From Luteibacter sp. OK325 (GTDB lineage: Bacteria > Pseudomonadota > Gammaproteobacteria > Xanthomonadales > Rhodanobacteraceae), in the NCBI RefSeq assembly GCF_003050935.1, contig NZ_QAOX01000003.1, forward strand, positions 310,001 through 374,000: 64,000 nt of DNA, in the 5' to 3' direction. Below, in pieces: positions 24,161 to 34,388 of the stretch (positions are counted from its first letter, which is position 1; every line of letters starts with the position of its first letter). The notes under the pieces were generated by a model, which worked only from the letters and a program-made list of their open reading frames with translations, did not search any database and had not been told where the DNA came from. The translations under genes were made by a program, and so were the position numbers.

Positions 24161-25204
24161 ATGCGATCCAAACTGATTCAAGCCACCCTGGCTGCAGCCC
24201 TCGCCCTCGGCCTCGGCCTGGCCGCCCCCGCCTCCCAGGCGGCCCCGGGCGACCGTTATGTCCTGGTTACCCACGCCGCCGACTCGGATTCGTGGTGGAA
24301 CACCATCAAGAACTCGATCAAGCAGGCCGGTGAAGATTTCGGCGTCGACGTGGACTACCGCGGTTCCGGCAATGGCGACCTCAGCGAAATGGCCCGCCAG
24401 CTGGAATCGGCCGCCGCCCGCAACTACCAGGGTGTCGCCTTCGACATCGCCAGCTTCGCCGTGCTCAAATCCCCGGCCGCCAAGGTTTCGGCCAAGGGCA
24501 TTCCCATCGTCACGATCAACTCCGGTACGCCGGAGGAGAGCAAGAAGCTCGGCGCGATCATGCACGTGGGCCAGGGCGAGTACGACGCGGGCAAGGCCGC
24601 GGGTGACCGCGCCAAGGCCGCCGGCGTCACCAGCTTCGTCTGCGTGAACCATTACGCCACCAACAACGCCTCGTTTGAGCGCTGCCAGGGCTTCGCCGAC
24701 GCCATCGGCGTGAAGGACTGGCGCAAGACCTCGATGATCGATACAGGCATGGACCCGACCGTCGTCGCCAGCAAGGTCAGCGCGTACCTGCGCAGCAACC
24801 CGAAGACCCAGGCCATCCTGGCCCTTGGCCCGAATGCCGCCGAGCCGACGATCAAGGTGGTCAACGACATGCACCTGGCCGGCAAGATCAACTTCGGCAC
24901 CTTCGATCTGTCGCCGGCGATCATCGCGGGCATCAAGTCCGGGACCATCCAGTACGCGATCGACCAACAGCCCTACCTGCAGGGCTACATGGGCATCGCC
25001 GCGCTGGTGATCGCGCATGACCAGAAGACTAACGACCCGGCAAAGATCATTGCCGCGTTGAAGGCCAACCCGAAGTTCGAGGCGCGCCTGAAGCAGTACG
25101 ACCTGCACCCGGTCTACACCGCCACGGGCGTCAGCTCGGGTCCTGCGTTCGTCACCAAGGACAACGTGGCGACGGTTGAGAAGTACGCGGGCACGTACCG
25201 CTAA
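24161..25204 (+). CDS. Inositol ABC importer, periplasmic binding protein
   Basis: A 347-residue protein with a signal peptide of about 28 residues (ending ASQAAPG). The mature part is a Peripla_BP_4 sugar-binding protein (YVLVTHAADSDSWWNTIKNSIKQAG at the start, DIASFAVLKSPAAKVSAKGIPIVTINSG in the hinge region). It would capture the sugar alcohol in the periplasm and hand it to the permease at 25226. By context it is the counterpart of the inositol-binding proteins of the CUT2 family; binding specificity is inferred. GGAGG precedes ATG 24161 and this start sets up the signal peptide; the frame is open further upstream without coding signs. Confidence 0.88.
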   Translation: MRSKLIQATLAAALALGLGLAAPASQAAPGDRYVLVTHAADSDSWWNTIKNSIKQAGEDFGVDVDYRGSGNGDLSEMARQLESAAARNYQGVAFDIASFAVLKSPAAKVSAKGIPIVTINSGTPEESKKLGAIMHVGQGEYDAGKAAGDRAKAAGVTSFVCVNHYATNNASFERCQGFADAIGVKDWRKTSMIDTGMDPTVVASKVSAYLRSNPKTQAILALGPNAAEPTIKVVNDMHLAGKINFGTFDLSPAIIAGIKSGTIQYAIDQQPYLQGYMGIAALVIAHDQKTNDPAKIIAALKANPKFEARLKQYDLHPVYTATGVSSGPAFVTKDNVATVEKYAGTYR

Positions 25205-25225
25205 GCGATCGGAAGGAAAGTTGAC

Positions 25226-26359
25226 ATGAGTGCCATCAACCAGAGCGTTACAACCATGATTGAACAGAAACCCACGGACGAACGCGTACGCAAGCTGTCA
25301 CCGTGGCGCATCCTGCTCGACCGGCCCGAACTGGGGTCCATCGCGGGCACGGTGCTCGTCTTCGCCTTCTTCGGCATTTTCGCCGGCGGCTCGGGCATGT
25401 TCGCGCTCGATGGCATCATCAACTGGGCCCAGGTGGCCGGCTACCTCGGCATCATCGCCGTGGGCGCCTGCCTCCTCATGATTGCCGGTGAATTCGATCT
25501 GTCGATGGGTTCGATGATCGGCTTCGCCGGTGTCATGGTGGCCATTCCACCGATGTATCTGGGCTGGCCCCTGTGGGCGGCGGTGATCTTCGCCTTCGTC
25601 GGTTCCATGGCGTTGGGCGCCCTCAACGGTTACCTCGTCGTGCGCACCAAGCTACCGTCCTTCATCGTGACGCTGGCTTTCATGTTCATCCTGCGTGGCC
25701 TGACGCTGGTGCTTTCGACCAGCTTCGCCAACAGCACCATCGTCAGCGGCATCGGCGACAAGTTCACCGACGATCCGGTGATCTCCGCCCTGTTCCAGGG
25801 CACCACCTTCCACTGGCTGTTCAACGGCCTGGCCAGCATGGACCTGATCACCAAGCTGCCCAGTGGCGACCCGGTGGTCGGCGGCCTGCCCAAGGTGCTG
25901 GTGTGGTGGATCGTGATGGCGCTCGCGGCTGGCTTCGTGCTTGCCCGCACCCGCTTCGGCAACTGGATCTACACCGTCGGTGGCGATTCCAACGCCGCGA
26001 AGAACGTCGGTGTGCCGGTGCGCCGCGTGAAGATCTCCCTGTTCGTGCTCACCGCTTTCTGCGCCTGCCTGTTCGGCGTGCTGCAGGTGGCCGACGTGGG
26101 TTCCGCCGCGGCCGATCGCGGCCTGCAGAAGGAGTTCGAAGCGATCATCGCCGTGGTCATCGGCGGCACCCTGCTCACGGGTGGTTTCGGCTCGGTCATC
26201 GGCGCCTGCTTCGGTGCGCTGATCTTCGGTGTCGTGCAGATCGGCATTTCGTACACCAATATCGATTCCGACTGGTACCGCGTCTTCCTCGGCGGCATGT
26301 TGCTGCTGGCGGTGCTGTTCAACCATTACATCCGCAGCCGTGCTGCGGCGACGAAGTAG
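25226..26359 (+). CDS. Inositol ABC importer, permease
   Basis: A 377-residue membrane protein of the CUT2/BPD_transp_2 type with about ten helices. [32 protein letters not shown] (about 72-103) is the conserved RbsC-like substrate-path motif, and [33 protein letters not shown] (about 303-335) is the coupling region. It partners the binding protein in front and the ATPase behind. AAGGAAAG precedes the ATG. The spacings of 21 and 10 bases to its neighbours support an operon. Confidence 0.9.
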   Translation: MSAINQSVTTMIEQKPTDERVRKLSPWRILLDRPELGSIAGTVLVFAFFGIFAGGSGMFALDGIINWAQVAGYLGIIAVGACLLMIAGEFDLSMGSMIGFAGVMVAIPPMYLGWPLWAAVIFAFVGSMALGALNGYLVVRTKLPSFIVTLAFMFILRGLTLVLSTSFANSTIVSGIGDKFTDDPVISALFQGTTFHWLFNGLASMDLITKLPSGDPVVGGLPKVLVWWIVMALAAGFVLARTRFGNWIYTVGGDSNAAKNVGVPVRRVKISLFVLTAFCACLFGVLQVADVGSAAADRGLQKEFEAIIAVVIGGTLLTGGFGSVIGACFGALIFGVVQIGISYTNIDSDWYRVFLGGMLLLAVLFNHYIRSRAAATK

Positions 26360-26369
26360 GAGCGCCACC

Positions 26370-27158
26370 ATGGCCGACGATTACATCCTCGAACTCGACG
26401 ACGTCAGCAAGTTCTTCGGTACTGTCATTGCCTTGCAGGGTGTCACGCTGCGCCTTAAGCGCGGTGAGGTGCACTGCCTGCTCGGCGACAACGGTGCCGG
26501 CAAGTCCACGCTGATCAAGACCCTGGCCGGCGTGCACCTGCCGAGCTCCGGCACGTATCGCGTCGACGGCGAGGAAGTCCGTTTCAACTCGCCGCGTGAG
26601 GCGCTCGACCGCGGCATCGCCACGGTCTACCAGGACCTGGCACTCGTTCCGCTGATGAGCGTGGCGCGCAACTTCTTCGCCGGTCGCGAACCGCGCAAGA
26701 AACTGTTCGGGGTCATTCCCGTCATCGACATGAACTACGCCAACGAGACCGCGCGCGACAAACTGGCCGAGATGGGCATTCGCGTACGCGACGCCAGCCA
26801 GCCGGTAGGCACGATGTCCGGTGGCGAGCGTCAGTGCCTGGCCATCGCCCGCGCGATTCACTTCGGCGCCAAGGTACTGATCCTCGACGAACCGACGGCC
26901 GCACTCGGCGTGAAGCAGTCGTGCAACGTACTCAAGCTTATCCACCAGGCACGCGAGCGCGGCATCTCGGTGATTTTCATCACGCACAACGTGCACCACG
27001 CCTATCCCATCGCGGACAGCTTCACGCTGCTCAACCGCGGCCAGTCCATGGGCACCTTCTCCAAGAAAGACATCACCAAGGAAGCCGTGCTGGACATGAT
27101 GGCCGGTGGCACGGAGATCCAGAGCCTGGTCGACGAACTGGAAGGCCGCGCGGCCTGA
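26370..27158 (+). CDS. Inositol ABC importer, single-domain ATPase
   Basis: A 262-residue ATPase with Walker [10 protein letters not shown] (about 39-47), Q-loop YQDLAL, signature MSGGERQ (about 150), Walker [12 protein letters not shown] (about 171) and the H-loop ITHNVHHA. Most CUT2 ribose-type importers have two fused ABC domains of about 500 residues; this one has a single domain, as in the FrcA-like subgroup, so it should work as a dimer. The start ATG follows GGAG at eight bases. It lies between the permease gene and the iolC fusion and probably shares their transcript. Confidence 0.9.
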   Translation: MADDYILELDDVSKFFGTVIALQGVTLRLKRGEVHCLLGDNGAGKSTLIKTLAGVHLPSSGTYRVDGEEVRFNSPREALDRGIATVYQDLALVPLMSVARNFFAGREPRKKLFGVIPVIDMNYANETARDKLAEMGIRVRDASQPVGTMSGGERQCLAIARAIHFGAKVLILDEPTAALGVKQSCNVLKLIHQARERGISVIFITHNVHHAYPIADSFTLLNRGQSMGTFSKKDITKEAVLDMMAGGTEIQSLVDELEGRAA

Positions 27159-27171
27159 TCACGGAACCCTT

Positions 27172-29142
27172 ATGCGAAGCCCCCTGCCCCGTTCCCCCTC
27201 CCGCCCCATCGACGTCGCCTGCCTCGGCAGGCTCGCCGTGGATCTCTACGCCCAGCAGATTGGCGCCCGCCTCGAGGATGTCACCAGCTTCGCCAAGTAC
27301 CTCGGCGGCTCCTCGGCCAATGTCGCCTTCGGCACGGCTCGCCTTGGCATGCACTCGGCCATGCTCGCCCGCGTCGGCGACGACCACATGGGCCGCTTCC
27401 TTACCGAGACGCTCGCCGCCGAGGGCAGTGACGTCAGCCAGATCCGGATCGACCACGAGCGCCTGACCGCGCTGGCCATCCTTGGCATCAAGGATCGGGA
27501 AACCTTTCCACTGCTGTTCTATCGCGAGAACTGCGCCGACATGGCGCTGACCGCCGACGATATCGATGAAGCCTTCATCACCGGCTGTCGCGCGCTGGCC
27601 ATTACCGGCACGCATTTCTCCGAGCCCGGCGTACACGCGGCGAGCTCGCGTGCGATCGAACTGGCGCGCAAGCACGACGTGCGCACCGTGCTCGACATCG
27701 ACTACCGCCCGGTGCTCTGGGGCCTGACCGGACGCGGCGAAGGCGAACAGCGCTTTGTCGCCGCCGACCACGTCACCCGCCACCTCCAGGCCATTCTTCC
27801 CGGTTTCGATCTCATCGTCGGTACGGAAGAAGAGTTCCATATCGCCGGTGGCAGTGAAGACCTCATGGCCACCTTGCGCGCCGTTCGCGGCATCACCGCG
27901 GCGACCCTGGTGGTCAAGCGCGGTGCCGTCGGCTGCAGCGTCATTGAAGGGGCCATCCCGGCCAGCATCGACGATGCCCCCACCTACCGGGGCAGCCGCG
28001 TCGAGGTACTCAACGTCCTCGGCGCCGGCGATGCCTTCCTCTCCGGCTTCCTCACCGGCTGGCTCAGCGGCGAAACCGTCGAGCGCGCCTGTGCCTTCGC
28101 CAATGCCTGCGGCGCCATCGTCGTGTCGCGGCACGGCTGCGCACCGGCCATGCCGAGCCGCGCCGAGCTGGACGCCTTCCTCGCTCGCGAAGGTGGCATT
28201 CCGCGGCCGGACCTGGACAAGGAGCTTTCCCACCTGCACCGCACCTCCGTGCCGCGCAAGCGGTGGGACGAACTCTATGTGTTCGCCTTCGACCACCGCA
28301 CGCCGTTCTTCGAACTGTGCCGCGACGTCGGCGGCAACGAAGCGAAGATTCCGCGTCTGAAGGAGTTGCTCGTCGAGGCCGTCGCCGCCACCGAGCGCGC
28401 CGGCCAGCTGCACGGCCACATCGGCCTGCTCGCCGACGACCGCTATGGTCAGGACGCACTGAACGCGGCCAGTGGCCGCGGCTGGTGGATCGGCCGGCCG
28501 GTGGAAGTACCCGGCTCCAACCCGCTCGAATTCGAACGCGGCCGCTCCATTGGCACCCAGTTGGTCAGCTGGCCGAAGGAGCACGTCATCAAGTGCCTGG
28601 TCGCCTTCGATCCGGATGCCGACCCCATGCATCGCGTGGAGCAGGAGACCCAGCTACTGGCCCTCTATGACGCTGCCAAAGTCAGCGGCCATGAGTTGCT
28701 GCTCGAGGTCATTCCGCCTGGCTGCAAGGACGCCGCGCACCGCGACGACCAGGTGCTCCGCTCGATGAAGCGTATCTACAACCTCGGCATCCGTCCGGAC
28801 TGGTGGAAGCTATGCCCGCCGCGCCGCGAGGCATGGAGCGCCATCGATGCATTGATTCATGAGCGCGATCCCTATTGCCGCGGCGTGCTTCTGCTCGGCC
28901 TCAACGCGCCGGCGGAAGCGCTGGCCGCCGGTTTTGCCGATGCCACGGACAGCACCACCGTGCGTGGTTTCGCGGTGGGCCGCACCCTCTTCATCGAGCC
29001 GGCGTCCGCCTGGCTGGCCGGCAAGATCGACGACGCCACCCTGATCGCGCAGGCCAGGGCCGCCTTCGAGCGGATGATTGCGCTGTGGCGCGACGGACGG
29101 CGCACGCCGGACCAGCGGATGAAGGAAGGCGCCGCCGCATGA
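27172..29142 (+). CDS. iolC: Bifunctional 5-dehydro-2-deoxygluconokinase (IolC) / DUF2090 aldolase
   Basis: A 656-residue two-domain enzyme. The first half (about 10-335) is a PfkB sugar kinase: YLGGSSANVAFGTARLG near the N-terminus and VLNVLGAGDAFLSGFL (about 280-296) with the catalytic Asp. It phosphorylates 5-dehydro-2-deoxy-gluconate. The second half (about 350-650) matches DUF2090 (FAFDHRTPFFELC, RPDWWKLCPP), a class I aldolase-like domain thought to replace IolJ and cleave the phosphate to dihydroxyacetone phosphate and malonate semialdehyde. This fusion is common in Proteobacteria and explains why no separate iolJ is present. Start ATG 27172; its stop overlaps iolD by four bases. Confidence 0.9.
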   Translation: MRSPLPRSPSRPIDVACLGRLAVDLYAQQIGARLEDVTSFAKYLGGSSANVAFGTARLGMHSAMLARVGDDHMGRFLTETLAAEGSDVSQIRIDHERLTALAILGIKDRETFPLLFYRENCADMALTADDIDEAFITGCRALAITGTHFSEPGVHAASSRAIELARKHDVRTVLDIDYRPVLWGLTGRGEGEQRFVAADHVTRHLQAILPGFDLIVGTEEEFHIAGGSEDLMATLRAVRGITAATLVVKRGAVGCSVIEGAIPASIDDAPTYRGSRVEVLNVLGAGDAFLSGFLTGWLSGETVERACAFANACGAIVVSRHGCAPAMPSRAELDAFLAREGGIPRPDLDKELSHLHRTSVPRKRWDELYVFAFDHRTPFFELCRDVGGNEAKIPRLKELLVEAVAATERAGQLHGHIGLLADDRYGQDALNAASGRGWWIGRPVEVPGSNPLEFERGRSIGTQLVSWPKEHVIKCLVAFDPDADPMHRVEQETQLLALYDAAKVSGHELLLEVIPPGCKDAAHRDDQVLRSMKRIYNLGIRPDWWKLCPPRREAWSAIDALIHERDPYCRGVLLLGLNAPAEALAAGFADATDSTTVRGFAVGRTLFIEPASAWLAGKIDDATLIAQARAAFERMIALWRDGRRTPDQRMKEGAAA

Positions 29143-31022
29143 GCGCAACCATCCGCCTTACCACCGCCCAGGCCTTGATCCGCTATCTCGCCGCACTGCG
29201 TGGCCGGGACGCGGATTCCGATGACTCGTCGCCGTTATTCGGCGGCGTCTTCGCCATCTTCGGCCATGGCAACGTGGCCGGCATCGGCGAAGCGCTGTAC
29301 GAATCGCGCCACGTGCTTCCGACCTACCGCGCCCACAACGAGCAGGCGATGGCGCATGCCGCCATCGCCTATGCGAAGACCCACATGCGTCGCCGCATGA
29401 TGGCCGTGACGACCTCGATCGGCCCCGGTGCGACCAACCTGGTGACCGCCGCCGCGCTCGCCCACGTGAACCGCCTGCCGGTGTTGTTGCTGCCAGGCGA
29501 TATCTTCGTTTCCCGCGCGCCGGATCCGGTACTCCAGCAGCTCGAGGATTTCTCGGACGGCACGGTGTCGGTCAACGATACGCTGCGCCCGGTGTCGCGC
29601 TACTTCGACCGTATCGTGCGGCCCGAACAGCTCCTCGTCGCGCTGCCCCGCGCGATTCGTGCGCTGACCGATCCCGCGCTCTGCGGCCCGGTGACCCTGG
29701 CCCTTCCGCAGGACGTGCAGGCCGAAGCGTGGGATTTCCCGGTCGCGTTCTTCGAGCCGCGCGAGATCGTCTTCCGCGCACCGCAACCGACCGACGACGA
29801 GTTGATGTACGCGCTCGACGCGATCGAAGCCTCGGAGCGCCCGGTGATCATCGCCGGCGGTGGCGTCCTTTATGCGAAGGCCTCGCACGCGCTACTCGAC
29901 TTCGCCGACAAGCACGGCGTACCGGTGTGCGAGACCCAGGCCGGCAAGGGCGCCTTGCCCTGGAACCATCCGCTGCACCTGGGACCGGCCGGCGTTTCCG
30001 GTTCCTCCTCCGCAAATGCCTTGCTTCGTGATGCCGACCTGATTATCGCGGTGGGTACGCGCCTGCAGGATTTCACCACAGGCTCGAACGCCTTGTTCTC
30101 CCACGTGCCGATCCTCTCGGTCAACGTGAACGCATTCGACGCGCTGAAGGGCGAAGGCCTTGAAGTCATCGGCGACGCGCGACAGGTACTCGACGACCTT
30201 AGCTTCGGCCTCGAAGACTGGGCCGCACCCGATGCATGGACCACCCGCGCCCGCGATGCGGCCAGCGAGTGGGTGCACGTGGTCTCGCGCATCACCGAAC
30301 AGCGCAGCGCGCCCCCAGGACGCCTGCCGTACGACGGTGAAGTAATCGGTGCGGTACAGCGTTCCTCATTGCAGTCGACCATCGACGACATCGTCGTCTG
30401 TGCCGCAGGCACCCTGCCCGCCGAACTGGAAAAACTGTGGCGCACGGAGACCCCGGGCGGCTACCACATGGAATATGGCTACTCGTGCATGGGTTACGAG
30501 ATTGCCGGCGGGCTTGGCGCGAAGATGGCCGCGCCCGAACGCGAGGTCATCGTCATGGTCGGTGATGGCAGCTACCTGATGATGAACTCGGAGATCGCCA
30601 CCTCGGTGATGCTCGACGCCAAACTCATCATCGTGCTGCTCGATAACCGCGGCTACGGTTGCATCAACCGCCTGCAGCAGGCGACCGGAAGTGCGCCGTT
30701 CAACAACATGTTCGACGACTGCGTACAAGGCAGCCACGGCATGCCGAAAATCGACTTTGCCGCGCACGCCCGTTCGCTGGGAGCGATTGCCGAGCACGTC
30801 GCCGATATCGCCGGGCTGGAAGCGGCGATGGAACGCGCCCGCGACGCCGACCGTACCTATCTCATCTGCATCGATACCGACCACACGCGCACGACCGAAG
30901 AAGGCGGCGTATGGTGGGAAGTGGCGGTGCCGGAAGTTTCCACGCGGGAAGCCGTGCGCGACGCGCGCGCGGGCTACGAGACCGCCACCGTGGGCCGCAA
31001 GGCCAGGAACACGCCAGCATGA
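29139..31022 (+). CDS. iolD: 3D-(3,5/4)-trihydroxycyclohexane-1,2-dione hydrolase
   Basis: A 627-residue thiamin-diphosphate enzyme. The N-terminal domain holds the activating glutamate region (YRAHNEQAMAHAAIAYAK, about 66-83), the middle domain is the FAD-like fold, and the C-terminal domain has the ThDP motif GDGSYLMMNSEIATSV through DNRGYGCINRLQ (about 475-515). IolD opens the cyclohexane-dione ring to give 5-deoxy-glucuronate. Start ATG 29139 overlaps the iolC stop by four bases (ATGA), and its own stop overlaps iolE the same way, so the unit is translationally coupled. Confidence 0.93.
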   Translation: MSATIRLTTAQALIRYLAALRGRDADSDDSSPLFGGVFAIFGHGNVAGIGEALYESRHVLPTYRAHNEQAMAHAAIAYAKTHMRRRMMAVTTSIGPGATNLVTAAALAHVNRLPVLLLPGDIFVSRAPDPVLQQLEDFSDGTVSVNDTLRPVSRYFDRIVRPEQLLVALPRAIRALTDPALCGPVTLALPQDVQAEAWDFPVAFFEPREIVFRAPQPTDDELMYALDAIEASERPVIIAGGGVLYAKASHALLDFADKHGVPVCETQAGKGALPWNHPLHLGPAGVSGSSSANALLRDADLIIAVGTRLQDFTTGSNALFSHVPILSVNVNAFDALKGEGLEVIGDARQVLDDLSFGLEDWAAPDAWTTRARDAASEWVHVVSRITEQRSAPPGRLPYDGEVIGAVQRSSLQSTIDDIVVCAAGTLPAELEKLWRTETPGGYHMEYGYSCMGYEIAGGLGAKMAAPEREVIVMVGDGSYLMMNSEIATSVMLDAKLIIVLLDNRGYGCINRLQQATGSAPFNNMFDDCVQGSHGMPKIDFAAHARSLGAIAEHVADIAGLEAAMERARDADRTYLICIDTDHTRTTEEGGVWWEVAVPEVSTREAVRDARAGYETATVGRKARNTPA

Positions 31023-31927
31023 AGAACGATCCCATCCGCATCGGCATCAACCCGATCTCCTGGAGCAACGACGACCTGCCCTCGCTCGGCGGCGAGACGC
31101 CGCTTTCCACCGCGCTCAGCGAAGGCAAGGCGATCGGTTACGAAGGCTTCGAGCTCGGCAACAAGTTCCCGAAGGATCCCGCCGCGCTGCGCGAGCTCAT
31201 GGCCGGCTACGACCTCGACGTCGTCTCCGGCTGGTACAGCGGTCGTGTCGCCGGCCGCGCGGCAACGGAAGAGATCGTTGCCGTCGAAACGCATCTGCGC
31301 CTGCTCGCCGAGAACGGCTGCAAGGTCATGGTCTACGGCGAAGTGGCCGACGCCATCCAGGGCGAACCGCATCCGCTCTACAAACGCCCGCGCTTCCGTT
31401 CGGCCGACGCCTGGAAACGCTATGGCGACAACCTCACGGAGTTCGCGAAGTTCACGCTGTCCCGCGGCGTGCGCCTTGCGTACCACCATCACATGGGTGC
31501 CTACGTTGAATCGCCCGACGATGTCGACCAGCTAATGGCCCACACCGGCGACGAAGTGGGGCTGCTGTTCGACAGCGGCCACACGTATTTCGGTGGCGGC
31601 GATCCGCTGACCGTGCTGAACAAACACATCGCCCGCATCTGCCATGTGCACTGCAAGGACGTGCGGCCGGGCGTGGTGCGCATGGCGCGCAACCGTCACT
31701 GGACCTTCCTCGAATCCGTGCTCAACGGTGCCTTTACCGTGCCGGGTGATGGCTGCATCGACTTCGCCGGCATCGTCGACCGGCTCAAGGCGCATGGTTA
31801 CAAGGGCTGGCTGGTGGTCGAGGCCGAACAGGACCCTTCCGTCGCCCCCAGCTACGAGTTTGCCGAAAAAGGCTACAACACGTTGCGCTCGCTGCTGGAC
31901 GGCGTGCCGGTGCGGGAGGTCGCATGA
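31019..31927 (+). CDS. iolE: Inosose dehydratase
   Basis: A 302-residue xylose-isomerase-like TIM barrel. It opens RIGINPISWSNDDLP, the characteristic IolE start, and has the metal-site segments YHHHMGAYVESPDDVD, LLFDSGHTYFGGGD and HVHCKDV, which supply His/Asp/Glu ligands, and ends GWLVVEAEQDPSVAPSYEFAEKG. IolE removes water from scyllo-inosose, giving the trihydroxycyclohexane-dione that IolD hydrolyses. The overlaps with iolD and iolB (ATGA on both sides) show a tightly coupled operon. Confidence 0.93.
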   Translation: MKNDPIRIGINPISWSNDDLPSLGGETPLSTALSEGKAIGYEGFELGNKFPKDPAALRELMAGYDLDVVSGWYSGRVAGRAATEEIVAVETHLRLLAENGCKVMVYGEVADAIQGEPHPLYKRPRFRSADAWKRYGDNLTEFAKFTLSRGVRLAYHHHMGAYVESPDDVDQLMAHTGDEVGLLFDSGHTYFGGGDPLTVLNKHIARICHVHCKDVRPGVVRMARNRHWTFLESVLNGAFTVPGDGCIDFAGIVDRLKAHGYKGWLVVEAEQDPSVAPSYEFAEKGYNTLRSLLDGVPVREVA

Positions 31928-32721
31928 GCCTGCTGGTCAAGGCCGCCGCCAAGGGCGAGGCCATCGTCCGCGTCACCCCGGAGTCCGCCCACTGGAAACA
32001 CGTCGGCTTCGAAGCACGCCGTCTCGTCGCCGGCGAGACCACGGAGATCACCTTGCCCGCTGACCGTGAAGGCTGCCTGGTCATCCTCACCGGCACGGTC
32101 GACGTCATCGTCGGTGGGCACGACTGGAAAGGCCTCGGTGGCCGCCAGAGCGTGTTCGAAGATCGCTCCACGCATGCTATCTACGCGCCACCGTCGTCGG
32201 TCTACAAAGTTACCGCGCAATCCGATGCTGAGCTCGCCATCGCCTCGGCACCAGCCAGCGGCCGCCTTGATGTCCGCCTGATCGAGCCGGGCTCGATGAA
32301 ACGCTCCGTACGCGGCACCGGCGCCAACACACGCTACGTGTGCGACGTGCTGCCGGAGACCGAGCAGGCCGAATCGCTGCTGGTGGTCGAAGTGCTCACC
32401 CCCGCCGGGCATTCCTCCAGCTACCCGCCGCACAAGCACGACACCGACGCCTTGCCGGAAGAAAGCGTGCTTGAAGAAACCTACTATCACCGCATCGACC
32501 CGCCGCAGGGCTTCGCCTTCCAACGCGTGTATACCGACGATCGCGATATCGACGAGTCGATGGCCGTCGGTGACCACGACGTCGTGATGGTGCCGCGCGG
32601 CTACCACCCCGTGGTGATGCCACACGGCTACCGCGGCTACTACCTCAATGTCATGGCCGGTCCCCGCCGCGAATGGCATTTCCGCAACGACCCCGCCCAC
32701 GAATGGATGATCGCGCGCTAA
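31924..32721 (+). CDS. iolB: 5-deoxy-glucuronate isomerase
   Basis: A 265-residue double-cupin protein. SSYPPHKHD (about 160-168) and LEETYYHRI (about 181-189) give metal-binding His and Glu residues, and VPRGYHPVVMPHGYRGYYLNVMAGP (about 220-244) is the C-terminal IolB signature. It converts 5-deoxy-glucuronate to 2-deoxy-5-keto-gluconate, the substrate of IolC. It starts four bases inside the iolE stop, and iolA follows after 27 bases. Confidence 0.93.
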   Translation: MSLLVKAAAKGEAIVRVTPESAHWKHVGFEARRLVAGETTEITLPADREGCLVILTGTVDVIVGGHDWKGLGGRQSVFEDRSTHAIYAPPSSVYKVTAQSDAELAIASAPASGRLDVRLIEPGSMKRSVRGTGANTRYVCDVLPETEQAESLLVVEVLTPAGHSSSYPPHKHDTDALPEESVLEETYYHRIDPPQGFAFQRVYTDDRDIDESMAVGDHDVVMVPRGYHPVVMPHGYRGYYLNVMAGPRREWHFRNDPAHEWMIAR

Positions 32722-32748
32722 AGGCGCCGCGATCGGAGTAACCACGCC

Positions 32749-34272
32749 ATGTCCGCCCAGCCCTCCAGCAACACCCTCCCCCGCATCGGTCACTTCATCG
32801 CCGGCAAGCCGTACGCCGGCACGCCCTCCGGCACGTCGCCGGTCTACGATCCCGCGCGCGGTGTCGTCGCCTCTGAAGTGGATCTCGCCTCTGTCGCCGA
32901 TGTGGATCATGCCGTGCGCGCTGCGCACGCCGCCTTCCCTGCCTGGTCGCAGTTACCGCCACTGAAGCGTGCGCGCGTGATGTTCCGGCTCAAGGAACTG
33001 ATCGAACGCGACATGGATCGCCTCTCGCGCATTATCGTCGCTGAACACGGCAAGGTGCTTTCCGACGCGAAAGGCGAAGTCGTGCGCGGCCTCGAAGTGG
33101 TCGAATACGCCTGCGGTATCCCCGAACTGCTCAAGGGTGAATACACCGAGCAGATCGCCAACGGCATCGACGCATGGACCATGCGCCAGGCCATCGGCGT
33201 CTGCGTCGGCATCACGCCATTCAACTTCCCGGCGATGGTACCCATGTGGATGTTCCCCATGGCCATCGCCTGCGGCAATACCTTCGTGCTGAAGCCGTCC
33301 GAACGCGATCCCTCGCTCGCGCTGGAACTGGCGAAGCTGCTTAAGGAAGCCGGCCTGCCTGACGGCGTGTTCAACGTGGTAAACGGCGACAAGACCGCCG
33401 TGGACGCCTTGCTCGACCATGAGCTCGTGCGCGCGGTGAGTTTTGTCGGTTCCACGCCGATCGCCGAATACATCTATGCCCGCGGCACGTCCCAGGGCAA
33501 GCGCGTGCAAGCGCTGGGCGGCGCGAAGAACCACATGGTGATCATGCCCGACGCCGATCTGGACAAGACAGCGGACGCACTGATCGGTGCAGGTTACGGC
33601 GCGGCTGGCGAACGCTGCATGGCGATCTCCGTCGCCGTGGCGGTCGGTGAAGCGACGGCCGACGCACTGGTCGCCAAGCTCGCGCCGCGCGTCAAGGCGC
33701 TGCGTATCGGCAACGGCATGGATGAAAGCGTGGAAATGGGCCCGGTCGTCACCGGCGTCCACAAGGATCGCATCACCGGCTATATCGACGACGGCGTGAC
33801 CTCCGGTGCCGAGCTCGTCGTCGACGGCCGCGGCTACCAGGTAGCCGGGTGCGAGCAGGGCTTCTTCGTCGGCGGCACACTATTCGATCGCGTCACGCCG
33901 GCCATGCGTATCTACAAAGAAGAAATCTTCGGGCCTGTCCTGTGTGTCGTTCGCGTGCCGGATTTCGCCAGCGCATTGAAGCTGGTCGATGAACATGAAT
34001 ATGGTAATGGCACCGCCATCTTCACGCGCGATGGACAAATAGCGCGAGAATTTGCGCATCGTGTTCAGGTTGGCATGATTGGCGTGAATGTTCCTATCCC
34101 CGTGCCCATGGCATTCCATAGTTTTGGTGGATGGAAGAAGAGTCTCATGGGTGATCATCACGCTCACGGCCCGGAATCTGTGCGCTTTTATACAAAACAG
34201 AAGGCCGTTACACAGCGTTGGCTGAACCACGATGAAAGCGCTGGCGCAGAATTCGCAATGCCCACGCATTAG
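32749..34272 (+). CDS. iolA: Malonate-semialdehyde / methylmalonate-semialdehyde dehydrogenase
   Basis: A 507-residue CoA-acylating aldehyde dehydrogenase. [19 protein letters not shown] is the NAD-site start typical of MmsA/IolA, and [18 protein letters not shown] (about 281-298) has the catalytic cysteine. It forms acetyl-CoA from malonate semialdehyde, closing the inositol route; it may also serve valine degradation. GGAG precedes ATG 32749. The last roughly 280 bases (from about 33990) change to A/T-ending codons (GAT, GAA, CAT, AAT, TTT, ACA), unlike the rest of the gene, pointing to recombination or to selection on the downstream promoter region. Confidence 0.93.
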   Translation: MSAQPSSNTLPRIGHFIAGKPYAGTPSGTSPVYDPARGVVASEVDLASVADVDHAVRAAHAAFPAWSQLPPLKRARVMFRLKELIERDMDRLSRIIVAEHGKVLSDAKGEVVRGLEVVEYACGIPELLKGEYTEQIANGIDAWTMRQAIGVCVGITPFNFPAMVPMWMFPMAIACGNTFVLKPSERDPSLALELAKLLKEAGLPDGVFNVVNGDKTAVDALLDHELVRAVSFVGSTPIAEYIYARGTSQGKRVQALGGAKNHMVIMPDADLDKTADALIGAGYGAAGERCMAISVAVAVGEATADALVAKLAPRVKALRIGNGMDESVEMGPVVTGVHKDRITGYIDDGVTSGAELVVDGRGYQVAGCEQGFFVGGTLFDRVTPAMRIYKEEIFGPVLCVVRVPDFASALKLVDEHEYGNGTAIFTRDGQIAREFAHRVQVGMIGVNVPIPVPMAFHSFGGWKKSLMGDHHAHGPESVRFYTKQKAVTQRWLNHDESAGAEFAMPTH

Positions 34273-34323
34273 TAAGACAAAAACACTAGAATGCGGCGGT
34301 TGAATGCACGGGGAGTCTTGTGC

Positions 34324-34331
34324 GTTGCAAC
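34324..34331. promoter_or_regulatory. GTTGCAAC palindrome in the porin leader
   Basis: An eight-base palindrome in an AT-rich 116-base leader between iolA and the porin gene. It shares TTGCAA with the inverted repeat in the iol divergent promoter. The rest of the leader holds AT tracts and a GGGAGAAGGG ribosome site before the ATG. Confidence 0.3.
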
Positions 34332-34388
34332 TTAAATAATCAAAAGCCACAAACTAAAAAGCTTAATTTTTTTCAGGGAGAAGGGTAA

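Noticed and set aside
27073-28632. A 519-codon antisense frame over iolC
   Set aside because: Shadow of a gene with complete kinase and DUF2090 motifs; no protein-like features.
34360-34380. AT-rich stretch before the porin as an intrinsic terminator of iolA
   Set aside because: AAAAAGCTT followed by Ts has only a weak AT stem; it is better seen as part of the AT-rich leader.
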